In this document: positions 1 through 12,226 of the stretch, one piece after another | How positions within the stretch are numbered: position 1 is the stretch's first letter | Layout of the letters: every line of letters starts with the position of its first letter | Origin: Hysterangium stoloniferum | Taxonomy: Eukaryota > Basidiomycota > Agaricomycetes > Hysterangiales > Hysterangiaceae | DNA: 64,000 nucleotides | Assembly (NCBI GenBank): GCA_015178975.1 | Contig: WHVD01000090.1 | Span: 62,001 to 126,000, forward strand | Reading direction: 5' to 3' | Notes under the pieces: model-generated | What the model was told of the DNA's origin: nothing | The model's input: only the letters and a program-made list of their open reading frames with translations | Database searches by the model: none | Program-made: the position numbers and the translations under genes

Positions 1-2334
1 TTGTGTAAGTTACTATGTGCCAAAGTGACAGACCGCTTAGAGTTGCTTCTCACCAAGCGCCTGCAATGAGAGTATTTGCAACTAATATATATTAGCAAAC
101 TGAATATAATGTCACATACTGCACCGAGAATGCTAATAATCTAATTTCTTGAGCAGCTAAGAGTACTCAGCATTGGTACTTTCCAAAATCTCACATGGCA
201 TCCATGGCAGAAAGTCAAGCAGCAACTGCAGAGTAACTACCTTTATGCCATTTCATCACACACAACACTGACGTAGGTTTCCAGTCAGCTCTGGACTTAC
301 ACCTATTTCATAGCACTAGGTCTGTCTACACAAAGTCGCAGTTGTTTACCACACTATATAGACGGGCATCTCAGTTTTGCTTAGTTATGATACATTCTTG
401 ACTCTTCTAGCAGAAATCCAGTTCATATGGAAGAGTAGGATCAGACTAGCATCTGTGCTGTACATCATCACCCAATATTCACACCTACTTGAGATAATAT
501 TTTCTGTCACCATTGATTTAGCAGATGGACCATTAGAGGTGTGTGATGGGATGGGCCCCTTGACTTACAGCAGTTGATAGTGTGTGGTGCCATTTCATCC
601 ATAGGTTAGTTGTTTACTGATTAGCCAAAGAGCATGTAATGCACTATTCCACACCTTGTATGCTCTGGACACTGTTTCGGTGCTTAGTGTACATGGTGAG
701 TAATCTATTTATCATTTACTTTCTCAAATAACTCAACCAACATGGATGTCAGGGGTGTTACTTGCAAGGATTTAGGCTATAAGCAGGGCTAGCAAATATC
801 TCTTAACTCCAATCTTGTTCACATATCTTGGAGAAGTCTCCTGCCATGTGGTGTGTTTACTTACTGGCAATGTGTGGACCGGTATACCCATCAGTGTGAT
901 AGCTTCTCTTAATCCATGAAGATTGTATTTTTGGGACCACTATCAAACTGTTTGTTTCACTTGGCTAGAATCACCTGAGGTATGGGTGTGTAACTGTCGT
1001 AGTTAAATACTCTTCAGTTAACGTGTGGCTGAGATGGTAATACGTCTGTTCTAAGGTACAGTATGGCTGGGTACTGTCATATAAGCTTGATATGGGATGG
1101 GATGGTATTGTTTAGTGTCATTGTGTAAGTTTAACTTAAGCTTGGGTGCATGAGTCTATTTCAACATTATAGACGAGGCAACAAGTGCTCTTGCAATTAC
1201 GTTTGATGGGCTCATACTATTCACCACATTGTTCCACACCATCGGCATGATTAGGCAGCAAAGAGGTATTAAAGAATTGCAGAAACAACCTATAACCTAT
1301 CTACTTATGCAGCAAGGTAATTTATCTTGACCTTTGAGTCTACGTGTTCTTATATGACCATATCAATCCCAGGTGTTCTCTGATTTGCATCAGTGCTAAA
1401 TTAACGTGACTTCCGTTGATAAAATTTTGAGTTTAATTTCTCAGCATAATTTTCATCTGGGGTTTACAGATCCTAATTACAAATAAGGTTTGGGATTGCC
1501 GCTCCTTTCCCCCTTTTAGCTGATACCACTACATTTCTTCTAAGTTTGTTTCCGTGAATATCTTTTATCCACTGTGAATTCCATAACACCTACTCATTCC
1601 AAATCGAATACAGACCTTATTTGTCAACTTCGCCAGAACCTTGGAGGGCTGGCAAGTATTTATCTCATGCATTTCACCTGATGTCTTAATGGCAACTGCA
1701 GCATATCTGTCATTCCCATTTGGCGCTTCTTTCCCAAACTGCGAGAATTCAACTCGTCCTGTAACATGATCAATATGATGAATAATCTTGGGCTCACTAC
1801 CTTCCAAGGGGCTGTATGCAGTATTGGACATTCTTTTATGCAGGAGATTTCATTTTGAGGGGACATTATGAAGGAGGAAGCCCCTTCCATTCCGCAAAGG
1901 GGTATGAGGAAACCTCTGGTGGGAGGCTTGAAGGCCTTGCTGCACAGTAATGTAAGGGGGCTATCTGCTGAATATTATCAGTGACCATGTAATCCTGGCC
2001 ATCTTACCACAGGCACACATTACAGATCGACTCCACATGGTCTCAGACAATCCTCCTTTTGCTCCATCTGATCGTCTCTGATGTTGGCTGAGCTGCCTCT
2101 CTGTTCCCCTACCTCATGGCACAGCCTCAATTACCCTTGTTTCCTTGCATTGGCATCAGATGTCTGTCAAGGGTATATCAACCCTCGAAGGACATAGTTA
2201 CAAGTAGGATCATAAAATTTTGTATCAAAGAACTACCTACAATTAAACAGAGAAAACCCAGTCCCACCTGCATCGACTCAGTGAGGTCAATCAACAACCT
2301 TACACACCATGCAATTAAAAATATTTATGACACT
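1..2334. other. No recognisable gene
   Basis: I find no convincing coding region or repeat. The largest minus-strand reading frame (1565-1831, 88 codons) has no motif I recognise and no clear splice context. The stretch ends at the TGA that precedes the large palindromic element. It may hold diverged element remnants that cannot be recognised by eye. Confidence 0.5.
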
Positions 2335-3000
2335 TGACACTGGAGGCACCCCAAGATTTTTGGAGTTGCAAAACCTTCAAAAAATCTTGCTATTTGGCCA
2401 AATTTGCTAAGCATTCTTTGAACTGAAAAACTGTTCGAAAATCTTGATTTTTAGTAGGTTTTTCTGAGGACAAAAATTGTATCTGAAAACCCTAAAGATG
2501 TTGATCAGGAAATTCTAAGGAAACATTGTTGGAAATAGCCTATTTTCTGTGGATTTTCTAAATGGGGAAATTCTTAAAAAACCCTGGGTTTTGTTAGGTT
2601 TTTCCACCCAACAGAATTCTATGAAAACTGTAATAATTTGCCTAGAGAAATCAATTGAAAACAACATATTTCTGCTCAATTTTTCTGCTCAGGGAATTGG
2701 GTGAAAACTATAATTTTTTACCAGGAAAATCTTGTGCCAAGACAATGTTTTGTTAATTTTTTGTCAAGGGGAAAACCCATAATGAAATTGACAATTTAAT
2801 TATATGGGAAATCATTGAATAATGATAGATTTCAATAAGATTTTCCTTGGCCACAAACACTATGGAAATTCAAAAAATGTGTTGGTGAAATCTTGAAGAA
2901 ATTAACAATTTCACATGAGTTTCTTAAAGGTTTTTCAAGATGAGAAACCTTGAACTGATTTTTCCTGATTGAGCATGATTCACAAATATTTAAGAGGATT

Positions 3001-4454
3001 GTTTTAGATTCAGGTAGATTCTTTTAGATTCAGATAGATTCTTTTAGATTCAGATAGATTCTTTTAGATTCAGATAGATGCTTTTAGATTCAGATAGATT
3101 CTTTTAGATTCAGATAGATGCTTTTAGATTCAGATAGATTCTTTTAGATTCAGATAGATTCTTTTAGATTCAGATAGATGCTTTTAGATTCAGATAGATT
3201 CTTTTAGATTGACATAGATTCAGATAGATTCTTTTAGATTGACATAGATGCAGATAGATTATTTTAGATTCAGGTAGATTCTTGTAGATTCAGGGAGATA
3301 GATTCTTTCAGATTCACATAGATTCAGATAGATTCTGTTAGATTGACATAGATGCAGATAGATTATTTTAGATTCAGGTAGATTCTTGTAGATTCAGATA
3401 GATTCTTTTAGATTCAGATAGATTCTTTTAGATTCAGGTAGATTCTTTTAGATTCACATAGATTCAGATAGATTCTTTTAGATTCACATAGATTCAGATA
3501 GATTTAGATAGATTCTTTTAGATTCAGATAGATTCAGATAGATTCTTTTAGATTGACTAGATGCAGATAGATTATTTTAGATTCAGGTAGATTCTTGTAG
3601 ATTCAGATAGATTCTTTTAGATTCAAATAGATTCTTTTAGATTCAGGTAGATTCTTTTAGATTCACATAGATTCAGATAGATTCTTTGAGATTCTTTTAG
3701 ATTCAGATAGATTATTTTAGATTCAGGTAGATTCTTGTAGATTCAGGTAGATTCTTGTAGATTCAGGTAGATTCTTTTAGATTCAGATAGATTCTTTTAG
3801 ATTCAGATAGATTCTTTTAGATTCAGATAGATTCTTTTGGATTCAGATAGATTCTTTTAGGTTCAGATAGATTCTTTTAGCTTCACATAGCTTCACATAG
3901 ATTCTTTTAGATTCAGATAGATTCTTTTGGATTCAGATAGATTCTTTTAGGTTCAGATAGATTCTTTTAGCTTCACATAGATTCTTTTAGATTCAGATAG
4001 ATTCTTTTGGATTCAGATAGATTCTTTTAGGTTCAGATAGATTCTTTTAGCTTCACATAGATTCACATGGATTCTTTTAGATTCAGATAGATTCTTTTAG
4101 ATTCAGATAGATTCTTTTAGATTCAGATAGATTCTTTTAGATTCAGATAGATGCTTTTAGATTCAGATAGATTCTTTTAGATTCAGATAGATTCTTTTAG
4201 ATTCAGATAGATTCAGATAGATTCAGATAGATTCAGATAGATTCAGATAGATTCTTTTGGATTCAGATAGATTCTTTTAGATTCACATAGATTCAGATAG
4301 ATTATTTTAGATTCAGGTAGATTCTCTTAGATTCAGATAAATTCTTTGAGATTCAGATAGATTCTTTTACATTCAGGTAGATTCTTTTAGATTCACATAG
4401 ATTCAGATAGATTGTTTGAGATTCAGATAGATTCTTTTAGATTCTTTTAGATTC
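3001..4454. repeat. Left-arm satellite, 20-bp unit built from two 10-mers
   Basis: This is a tandem array of AGATTCAGAT and AGATTCTTTT half-units, with minor variants AGATTCAGGT, AGATTCACAT and AGATTGACAT. Stretches of homogeneous 20-bp units alternate with mixed higher-order blocks. It forms the inner part of the left inverted arm. Confidence 0.95.
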
Positions 4455-4466
4455 ACCCTAAACCAT

Positions 4467-5785
4467 AAAAGAATCTATGTGAATCTAAAAGAGTCTATGT
4501 GAATCTAAGAGAATCTATGTATCTGAATCTATGTGAATCTATGTGAATCTATGTGAATCTATGTGAATCTATGTGAATCTATGTGAATCTATCTGAATCT
4601 ATCTGAATCTATGTGAATCTATCTGAATCTATGTGAATCTATGTGAATCTATCTGAATCTATCTGAATCTATCTGAATCTATCTGAATCTCAAACAATCT
4701 ATCTGAATCTAAAATAATCTATCTGCATCTATGTGAATCTAAAAGAATCTATCTGAATCTATGTGAATCTACAAGAATCTATCTGAATCTATCTGAATCT
4801 AAAAGAATCTATGTGAATCTAAAAGAATCTATCTGAATCTAAAAGAATCTATCTCAATCTATGTGAATCTAAAAGAGTCTATCTGAATCTATCTGAATCT
4901 ACCTGAATCTAAAATAATCTATCTGAATCTAAAAGAATCTCAAAGAATCTATCTGAATCTATGTGAATCTAAAAGAATCTAAAAGAATCTATCTGAATCT
5001 ACAAGAATCTACCTGAATCTAAAATAATCTATCTGCATCTAGTCAATCTAAAAGAATCTATCTGAATCTATCTGAATCTAAAAGAATCTATCTGAATCTA
5101 TCTGAATCTATGTGAATCTAAAAGAATCTATCTGAATCTATGTGAATCTAAAAGAATCTACCTGAATCTAAAAGAATCTATCTGAATCTAAAAGAATCTA
5201 TCTGAATCTACAAGAATCTACCTGAATCTAAAATAATCTATCTGCATCTATGTCAATCTAACAGAATCTATCTGAATCTATGTGAATCTGAAAGAATCTA
5301 TCTCCCTGAATCTACAAGAATCTACCTGAATCTAAAATAATCTATCTGCATCTATGTCAATCTAAAAGAATCTATCTGAATCTATGTCAATCTAAAAGAA
5401 TCTATCTGAATCTAAAAGCATCTATCTGAATCTAAAAGAATCTATCTGAATCTAAAAGAATCTATCTGAATCTAAAAGAATCTATCTGAATCTAAAAGAA
5501 TCTATCTGAATCTAAAAGAATCTATCTGAATCTAAAAGAATCTATCTGAATCTAAAAGAATCTATCTGAATCTAAAAGAATCTATCTGAATCTAAAAGAA
5601 TCTATCTGAATCTAAAAGAATCTATCTGAATCTAAAAGAATCTATCTGAATCTAAAAGAATCTATCTGAATCTAAAAGAATCTATCTGAATCTAAAAGAA
5701 TCTATCTGAATCTAAAAGAATCTATCTGAATCTAAAAGAATCTATCTGAATCTAAAAGAATCTACCTGAATCTAAAACAATCCTC
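4467..5785. repeat. Right-arm satellite, reverse complement of the left array
   Basis: The same 10-mers appear in reverse complement (AAAAGAATCT, ATCTGAATCT, ATGTGAATCT). The last ~350 bp before 5760 is a very homogeneous run of the 20-bp unit. Block order partly mirrors the left arm, but the arrays differ in copy number, so unequal exchange or slippage has continued since the palindrome formed. Confidence 0.95.
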
Positions 5786-6407
5786 TTAAATATTTGTGAA
5801 TCATGCTCAACCTTTAAGACACTCATGCGAAAATGTTAATTTCTTCAAGATTTCACCAACACATTTTTTGAATTTCCATAATGTTTGTGGCCAAGGAAAA
5901 TCTTATTAAAATCTATAATTATTCAATGATTTCCCATATAATTAAATTGTCAATTTCATTATGGGTTTTCCCCTTGACAAAACATTAACAAAACATTGTC
6001 TTGGCACAAGATTTTCCTGGTAAAAAATTATAGTTTTCACCCAATTCCCTGAGCAGAAAAATTGAGTAGAAATATGTGGTTTTCAATTGATTTCTCTAGG
6101 CAAATTATTACAGTTTTCATAGAATTCTGTTGGGTGGCAAAACCCTAACAAAACCCAGGGTTTTTTAAGAATTTTCCTATTTAGAAAATCCACAGAAAAT
6201 AGGCTATTTCCAACAATGTTTCCTTAGAATTTCCTGATCAACATTTTTAGGGTTTTCAGATACAATTTTTGTCCTCAGAAAAACCTACTAAAACTCAAGA
6301 TTTTCGAACAGTTTTTCAGTTCAAAGAATGCTTAGCAAATTTGGCCAAATAGCAAGATTTTCTGAAGGTTTTGCAACTCCAAAAATCTTGGGGTGCCTCC
6401 AGTGTGA

Positions 6408-7123
6408 TGAAGTAAAATAAAAGCCCCCAGAAATTGTTAGATACAGTTCACATCTCAACTAGGTTTTCTATAGATGTATTCAGGATATTAGTAGAGTTGC
6501 AAGAATATTTGTATTTATTTATTTATAAAGCACCTGCTCACCCAAAATTGTGTGGAATCATACACATAAATCAAACTGAACCTAGCCAGACTTGAGAAAA
6601 ATACAGTAGGCTATCCAGAGGTTGTATACCAGTCATTACATGTAGTACCATTGCATCTCATTCTCATCACAGTAATTATAGAGGGCAAATATAATAGTTG
6701 TATCGGACTAAAAGGAAACTTCAACCTCAAAAGCTATTCACTGCATATGATCTATACACTCAGAATGGCTGAGTAGACTCCTCCCTTAGGTGGGAGCATT
6801 TGCATCTCCATAAGGATTGGATGTCTCAATGTGAATATTCGAGGTTCTTGAGGTTGAGCTCTAAGGGTGGGATTATGCTGTTAGGTGATGGGAATGTAAA
6901 TATGCTGAGCACACTGAGTGATGAGACGATGCTAGACTATGCCATTAATTAGAAGACCAAAATCAAAATGAGAATGAAAACTCACTATGTAATCACATTT
7001 ACCCCACCATTCAATACCACCAACACAGATATCGACGTTTGGTGTCTCCCCAGAATGCATATACCCGCCTCATATGGGCCCCAACAACATCCTATGACAT
7101 CTACACCTTAAACTGCAACTGCC
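6408..7123. other. No recognisable gene
   Basis: This is AT-rich sequence between the foldback element and the repeat ORF. I see no supported coding region, repeat or LTR. Confidence 0.4.
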
Positions 7124-7525
7124 ATGATATGCAGTCACATGCTAGATGCTACATGGAATCCCATAGAGTCTGGAATGTCAGAATCTTTAATAGAATACAT
7201 ATACCGACAACTTACTGGTAACGAGCTTGCTGAGAAAATAAAGGAATGTTCAGAGAGGAGCCATGAGCTTGCCAAGAATTTAAAGAGCATTCAGAGAGGA
7301 GTGGCGGGTGGGCTTGCGAAGGATTTAAAGAAGTATTCAGAAAAGAGTGGTGGACCTGCCAAGAATCCAGAGGAGCATTCAGACAGAAAGGATGGCCTTG
7401 CCAAGAATTTCAAGGACCATTCAAAGAGAAATGTTGAGCTTGCCAAGATATATTACAGGCATTCAGAAAAAAGTATCAAGCTTGCCCAATATTTGAGGAA
7501 TCATTCAGCTCGAGAAGAACACTGA
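7124..7525 (+). CDS. Hypothetical protein with 14-residue tandem repeats
   Basis: The ORF encodes 133 residues. From about residue 33 on it consists of seven copies of a 14-15-residue unit with the pattern x-L-A-K-N-x-K-x-H-S-x-R/K-x-x, rich in Lys, Glu and Ser and likely helical. The DNA repeat (~42-nt period) continues past the stop to about 7665 in other frames, so the present ORF is probably a shortened part of a longer repeat protein or a decaying minisatellite. I do not recognise the family. No signal peptide or membrane segment is evident. Confidence 0.4.
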   Translation: MICSHMLDATWNPIESGMSESLIEYIYRQLTGNELAEKIKECSERSHELAKNLKSIQRGVAGGLAKDLKKYSEKSGGPAKNPEEHSDRKDGLAKNFKDHSKRNVELAKIYYRHSEKSIKLAQYLRNHSAREEH

Positions 7526-7665
7526 CCTTGCAAAGAATTTAGAGGAGCACTTAGGGAGGAACAAACTTGCAAAGAATTTAGAGCAGTATTCAAAGAGGAA
7601 CGCACAGCTCACCAATGATTTATAGATGCATTTAAGGAGGAATGACAAGCTTACCAAGAATTTTG
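7222..7665 (+). repeat. 42-nt degenerate coding-type minisatellite
   Basis: About ten copies of a unit resembling gagcttgccaagaatttaaa plus a cattcagagagga-like half. The first seven are in frame in the ORF above; the later ones (7532-7665) lie beyond its stop and in shifted frames. Confidence 0.7.
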
Positions 7666-8055
7666 ATGGAAGTTCAGGGTGCTTGCAGCGGCTATTTGCA
7701 CAAGAGCTTCCCATCCTTGATCAGTAAAAGATCAGTGCAGACTACTTTTACAAAGCCACCTCCGAAAGAAAATCGAGCTTGGTTTGTGACACCTTGACAT
7801 GCATTAGTTGGGGATGACAGCCTTTGTATGTTATGAAATAGGTAAGTAGTATACCTGACATGCAGAGCGATTCCAACAGTGGGATTGATGGTGGGATACT
7901 CAAGGTAACTCCACAGTCAATTAGAGCAGATACTTTCTGATAATCTACCTCGAGCTTCATAAAGATATTTTAACATCAACCATGGATCTACTTACCTTTA
8001 TCGTTTCAGAACCTATTCAACAGTATAAAAAACAGATGGTCTTCCCCAATGGATT

Positions 8056-10372
8056 TCATTTGGAGCAATGCAACCAGATCATTATTAACCTGTTGCCAGA
8101 ACAATTGTCACATCCCAACATCGAGGCAACAAAAAGAATACAACATACCATCTCACTGTCAATCACACTCCAAAATGTAAAGCCATTCTCCATCACCACC
8201 TCACCGACATCCTCCTTCCTCCTATATTCCTCCAAGATCATCCCAACAGCCTCAGCATCCTCCTTGCCCAATGGCACCTCCCTGGCTTCGCCACCCATTA
8301 ATGGCTCCTTGCTCCCATCTGCAGGCGTGTTCGAGAAGCTTCTCCGAGAACACATTCTATCATCTCTATGCTTCCTCTCTGCAGAATCGAAATATCTGAC
8401 TCATCAGAGCCTGACACCTCCAACCGTCCATGCCTCTGTATTGCATTTTCCTTCAACACGGGCCTTGCAGGCTTCTTTGTGGTGGTTGTCCCAAATGAAC
8501 ATGTCTACTGGGCATGTGACATTGCTTTGGGTGTGGGTTTGAATGTGGTTCTAGGTGTGGATGGGCCGGGGGAGTCATCATGCAATAATGACACTTTCAC
8601 AAGGTTGCAATACCAGTTGAATCTGAACCATATCACATTCATCACAAATGAATGGCTTATTTCCAAGGGGTTACTAGCTCTTCCTTCACATTGGCAAGCA
8701 ATATGAGACCAATTATGACATTCATCACAGTGAATGTAGTCATTGGTAAACCCTTGAGCTGCTTCCTCATTACCATCACCAGCATGTCCACAGCAACATG
8801 AGATTGGAAATAGTGAAGCATTAGAACTTATCCCAGGAATCTCAGGTATGGGAGATAAGGCAGGCATAGACATAGATTTTGGGAGTCTTTTGGGCTTTGC
8901 TTTATGAATGACCACCTGGCCTTCACTGTCAGACTCTACTCTTTGAAAGTATCATTGAGAATACTTCTGTTGGGGATAGGATGCCTCATCATCCTCATCA
9001 TATTGGATTGATATATGAGACTGATTGCCATTTTGTCTTTTGAGTGTACTAGGTGCATTTGGAGTGATTTGAATTTGCTTTGGAGTCACATGAAGAATAT
9101 TTTGTGGTGATATACAAATATAATCTTGAATATCAAGCCTACTGGGGTTTATAAGCCAAAAGTGTTTCTCTGATGGAAATAGAGAAAAGATAGTAGGATT
9201 TAGAGTGGCTTGAGGCAGTGTTGCTGAAGAATTGTAGTTTACAAGAATATGGTGATTAGCCAAGACTCTTTTTTGTATTTTCTGAAACTCTTCCTGAGCT
9301 TTAATTCCACCTTGCAACACATATAAAACAGCACTGGTATAGGAAGATATGCCTGAAATTGTCTGAATCTTCTCTTCAAGATATTGTGATATGGTACCTT
9401 TTTGTATTTTTACTGAGGATCCTGAATGTTGTAAACCATCATGCTCATAGATAGCATTGCCTACAAGGTTGTAGTGGAGACCTTCAAGATGGTTTGAATT
9501 CTGAAATAATTTGAGCTTTTTAGGCAGACACCATGTCTCTCATAATCCAGGGACAAAACAAGCATGATAGGAATGTGTATCCAAATTTCCATTATAGAGG
9601 GTGTACTTCTGCATATCTGTTCACCTTGACATGATTTCCAACAAGCATCTATATGATCTAAGCTTGGAAGAACCTGTGAGTGTAACCATGATTTGCCATT
9701 TGCCATCTGGTAGTGTGTGAGTGGAAGATAGTGAATTGTTTGTGTCTTTGGCAGGTTGGTGAGTTGATAATGGGCCTCTTCTTGGGCTTTACAAGAGCGG
9801 AGTTGGATTATTTGGGCTTCAAAAAATGGAAGTGTTGCATTATCACAAGAATGGCTATGAAACTCTTGAATAGACCTCTCAAACCAACCCATGAGAACAT
9901 CAGGCTCATTAATTGCTTTAATAAACTTCTTTTGAAGGAGTTGTTCATATAACTGATCATGTTTGGTAGAAATCAATATAATTTCTTGACCATTGAATAC
10001 CTCACCAATAGTAATTAAATGCTCTTCAAAAATATGGTATAAAAATGAGAGTAATAACTGAGTATCCAGTTGTGAAAGATTTTGATGTAATGCTGGCCAA
10101 TGGTGATCAACTGCCTGGTATATGAGTTCAAGAGATGTATCTAACCAACAGGAGTTTTCCTTCCATTGGTATCCTGGAATCAAGACAGATTTCTTGTTCT
10201 TGCCTTTAGTACCAAGAATAAGTGCCTTAGCAGTATCTGGTGGATGACCATCATTTTGAAATCTTTTAGAAGTTGGATTTCAGTGGACTTTAGTTCGTCC
10301 TAACCAATAAGCATTCTTAGTCCAAGGTTTCATAGTCCCACATGCCACTGGTGTTCCTGATTGTTTGGCAAT
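8056..10372 (-). pseudogene. USP-like cysteine protease with PHD-type finger, broken
   Basis: Reading from 10372 leftward, conceptual pieces join into one protein. A stretch containing ACGTMKPWTKNAYW leads, after a TGA (about 10290), to IPGYQWKENSCWLDTSLEL, which resembles the Cys box of ubiquitin-specific proteases. A His-box-like segment (YNLVGNAIYEHDGLQHSG, near 9480) lies one frame away, implying a frameshift or a ~29-nt intron near 9510. The next two pieces (9320-8955 and 8949-8505) are in the same frame, split by one TGA at 8952-8954. The last holds a PHD-like finger (HCDECHNWSHIAC). A C-terminal tail lies at 8355-8056 in another frame. The gene has at least two nonsense codons and one frame change. 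The upstream side abuts a Tc1-like element. Such protease/PHD proteins occur in many copies in basidiomycetes and may themselves belong to a transposon; that is inference. Confidence 0.6.
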
Positions 10373-10381
10373 GCCCGGCTT

Positions 10382-11575
10382 CCAAAACTGTCCCAATGTT
10401 TTGGTAATTCTCAATAAATGCTTTATAACCTACCAAATAAATTTTTTAAAATAGTGAAACTATTTTCACATATACCGTAGCATACTAGCTTTGATATAAC
10501 CAAATATTACATAATATAGATGGATATTGGTGTCACAGTGAATATTTAAAAATGATGAATCATTGGGACAGTTTTGCAACTCTCTCTTTTTACACATTTC
10601 ATTATATCATATTATATTCTAGAGGGCCAGGAAAATTCCAGGAAAATTCATGTGACATCTACTTGATGTTCTAATTAATGTGTGACATGAAACATTACAT
10701 TTTAACTATAATTCTTATCATGAAAGCTATTTCCCCTCTCAGAAGAGAACAAGCCATCTCCCTCCTTCAAAATGGACTCTCCAATAGGAATGTAGCCTCT
10801 TCAACAGGTCTTAGCAAATCTACTATCAGTAGAATTGCTCAGGAGATAGAGATAGACAAAGAAAACCTGAAAGGCAGATGTCCATCCAAGCTTTCTCCTA
10901 CTGACCAAAGGAGGATCGTATATCAAATCACCTCTGGCAAACTAGATAATGCTGTCCAGGCCACACACTACATTAATTCCATCAATAAATATCATGTCTC
11001 ACCCAAAATAGTCAGAAGGACCTTGAAACAGCATGGTTTCAAAGCTGTAGTCAATGCAAAAAGACCTTTGCTCAAGGCTCAACATAGAAAGGCCAGGTTA
11101 AGCTTTGCCCTCAACTACCAAAACTGGACTGTGGATGATCAGAAAAGGGTCTTGTGGTCTGATGAGACCAATATCCATAATATTGGGTCAGATGGAACAT
11201 CAATATGTGTTGAAGAAAGCTGGAGAACCACTTTCTGATAGGACAACCCAACTTACAGTCAAGTATGGAGGTTGGAATGGGCAAAGATTAGGCCTCAGAA
11301 GTGTCAGAAACTGATCAGAAATATGCCCAGAAGACTTGATGCTGTAATAAAGCCTAAGGGAGGCCATACAAAGTACTAGAATAACAAGATATCTGATTCA
11401 AAAAGGGTGGTTGCAAAACTGTCCCAATGATTGGTCATTTTTAAATATTCACTGACACCAATATCCATCTATATTGTGTACTATTTGGGTATATAAAAGC
11501 TAGTATGCTAAGGTATATGTCAGAATAATTTCACTATTTTAGAAAATTTATTCAGTAGGTTATAATTGTTTGAAC
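10382..11575 (+). mobile_element. Tc1/mariner-like element 1, internally deleted
   Basis: Two inverted ~190-bp flanks (10382-10580 and about 11408-11575) match each other as reverse complements, from GATGGATATTGGTGTCA through to TTATAACCTAC. Each inner edge carries CATTGGGACAGTTTTGCAA or its complement, and the left outer edge carries the inverted motif CCAAAACTGTCCCAATG. The right outer edge is missing because a HARBI1 fragment begins there. Between them is a deleted Tc1 transposase. The left end abuts the USP-like gene, so the element probably interrupted it. Confidence 0.75.
10720..11379 (+). pseudogene. Tc1-like transposase, catalytic core deleted
   Basis: I place the start at the ATG giving MKAISPLRREQA, because the related transposase at 49111 begins MKALTPP at the same point. 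Residues 1-55 form a helix-turn-helix (SNRNVASSTGLSKSTISRI), then a second DNA-binding part, then the first DDE aspartate in VLWSDETNI. After about 11225 the frame breaks. The next recognisable piece is the family's C-terminus (MPRRLDAVIKPKGGHTKY, stop 11377-11379). The segment with the second Asp and the Glu is absent, a deletion of roughly 150 codons. It cannot be catalytically active. Confidence 0.8.
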
Positions 11576-11794
11576 CATGCAAGAATGAATGTAATGCAAT
11601 GCCAATCCTAGTCCTTCAGCAGCATTCAAGGACTGCCTTTTGGGGTGGAGAGCAGCATACTGACTGATATCTGATCGTTCCACAGATGTGGTATTCCAGT
11701 GTATCTCAAACCCAGATTCAAGAATATGATTGAATGTTTTCACATCAAAACCCATCATTGTTATGAATGCATGGTCATTTTGAGCAGTCCACAT
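11552..11794 (-). pseudogene. HARBI1/PIF-Harbinger nuclease N-terminal fragment
   Basis: The 80-residue minus-strand fragment reads MMGFDVKTFNHIL, an Ile/Trp segment, then RSDISQYAALHPKRQSLNA and GLGLALHYIHSCM. This spacing matches the N-terminal part of HARBI1-like DDE transposases of basidiomycetes, from memory of the family. The DDE nuclease core is absent. It is truncated on the left by the Tc1-like element. Remainders at either side were not found. Confidence 0.55.
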
Positions 11795-12226
11795 ATTGTG
11801 AGGTATCAGCCTCGTCTCATAATATTCTCTTAATTTTCTGTGAATTATTTAATATTTTCTCGAATTTATTGTATTTTTATTATATTTTATTTGTGAAATA
11901 TAAGGCCTAATTCCTTTTAACTTCACATAATCATAGCATATATAAGCTCATATAATGCTATTATATCTTATTTATTTTATTATAATTTTTAACTAATTAT
12001 TTATATTTTATTTACTTAGTTATTGCTTTTCGGCACATTGTTTTACTCCAATGTGCGCATTTTTGGAGTCACGTGACGTATTAGATAAGCCTGAATTGAC
12101 ATTGCATGAGAACTGTTGATAATTTCTTTGGGTTCTGGCTGGTAAAGGGATCGGGTTTGTTGACTAGGGTTTGTGAGGAATCCTTATTTTTTCCAGTGTT
12201 TGACGTGGTAATCAGTAAGGGATTCC
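11795..12226. other. AT-rich spacer upstream of the MYND gene
   Basis: 11820-12010 is extremely AT-rich with no repeat structure I can define. From about 12050 base composition changes abruptly to mixed, gene-like sequence. This half probably contains the promoter of the downstream MYND gene. Confidence 0.4.

Larger units (their letters stand above)
2338..6404. mobile_element. CACTA-like foldback element, 4.07 kb, two giant inverted arms
   Basis: The two ends are inverted copies starting CACTGGAGGCACC (2338 rightward, 6404 leftward). The trinucleotide TGA flanks both ends (2335-2337 and 6405-6407), a perfect 3-bp target duplication. Left arm 2338-4454 and right arm 4467-6404 are reverse complements almost throughout, around a 12-bp spacer at 4455-4466. 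The outer ~650 bp of each arm is non-repetitive and nearly identical; the inner ~1.4 kb is an array of 10/20-bp units. No transposase is present. CACTG termini, a 3-bp duplication and dense subterminal short repeats are hallmarks of the CACTA/EnSpm (CMC) superfamily, so I infer a non-autonomous member. A Drosophila-FB-like foldback is the alternative. A single-stranded copy would fold into a ~2-kb hairpin. Confidence 0.85.

Noticed and set aside
4450-4470. CCCTAAACC at the palindrome centre as a telomere remnant
   Set aside because: It is a single unit without tandem copies; a telomere fusion would show head-to-head TTAGGG arrays.
3001-5785. Regularly spaced short repeats as a CRISPR-like array
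   Set aside because: Units are directly adjacent without unique spacers, and the two arrays are mirror images inside a TIR element of a eukaryote.
7982-8542. 186-codon plus-strand ORF
   Set aside because: It lies antisense to the reconstructed C-terminal part of the USP/PHD gene and has no motif; it is likely a shadow.
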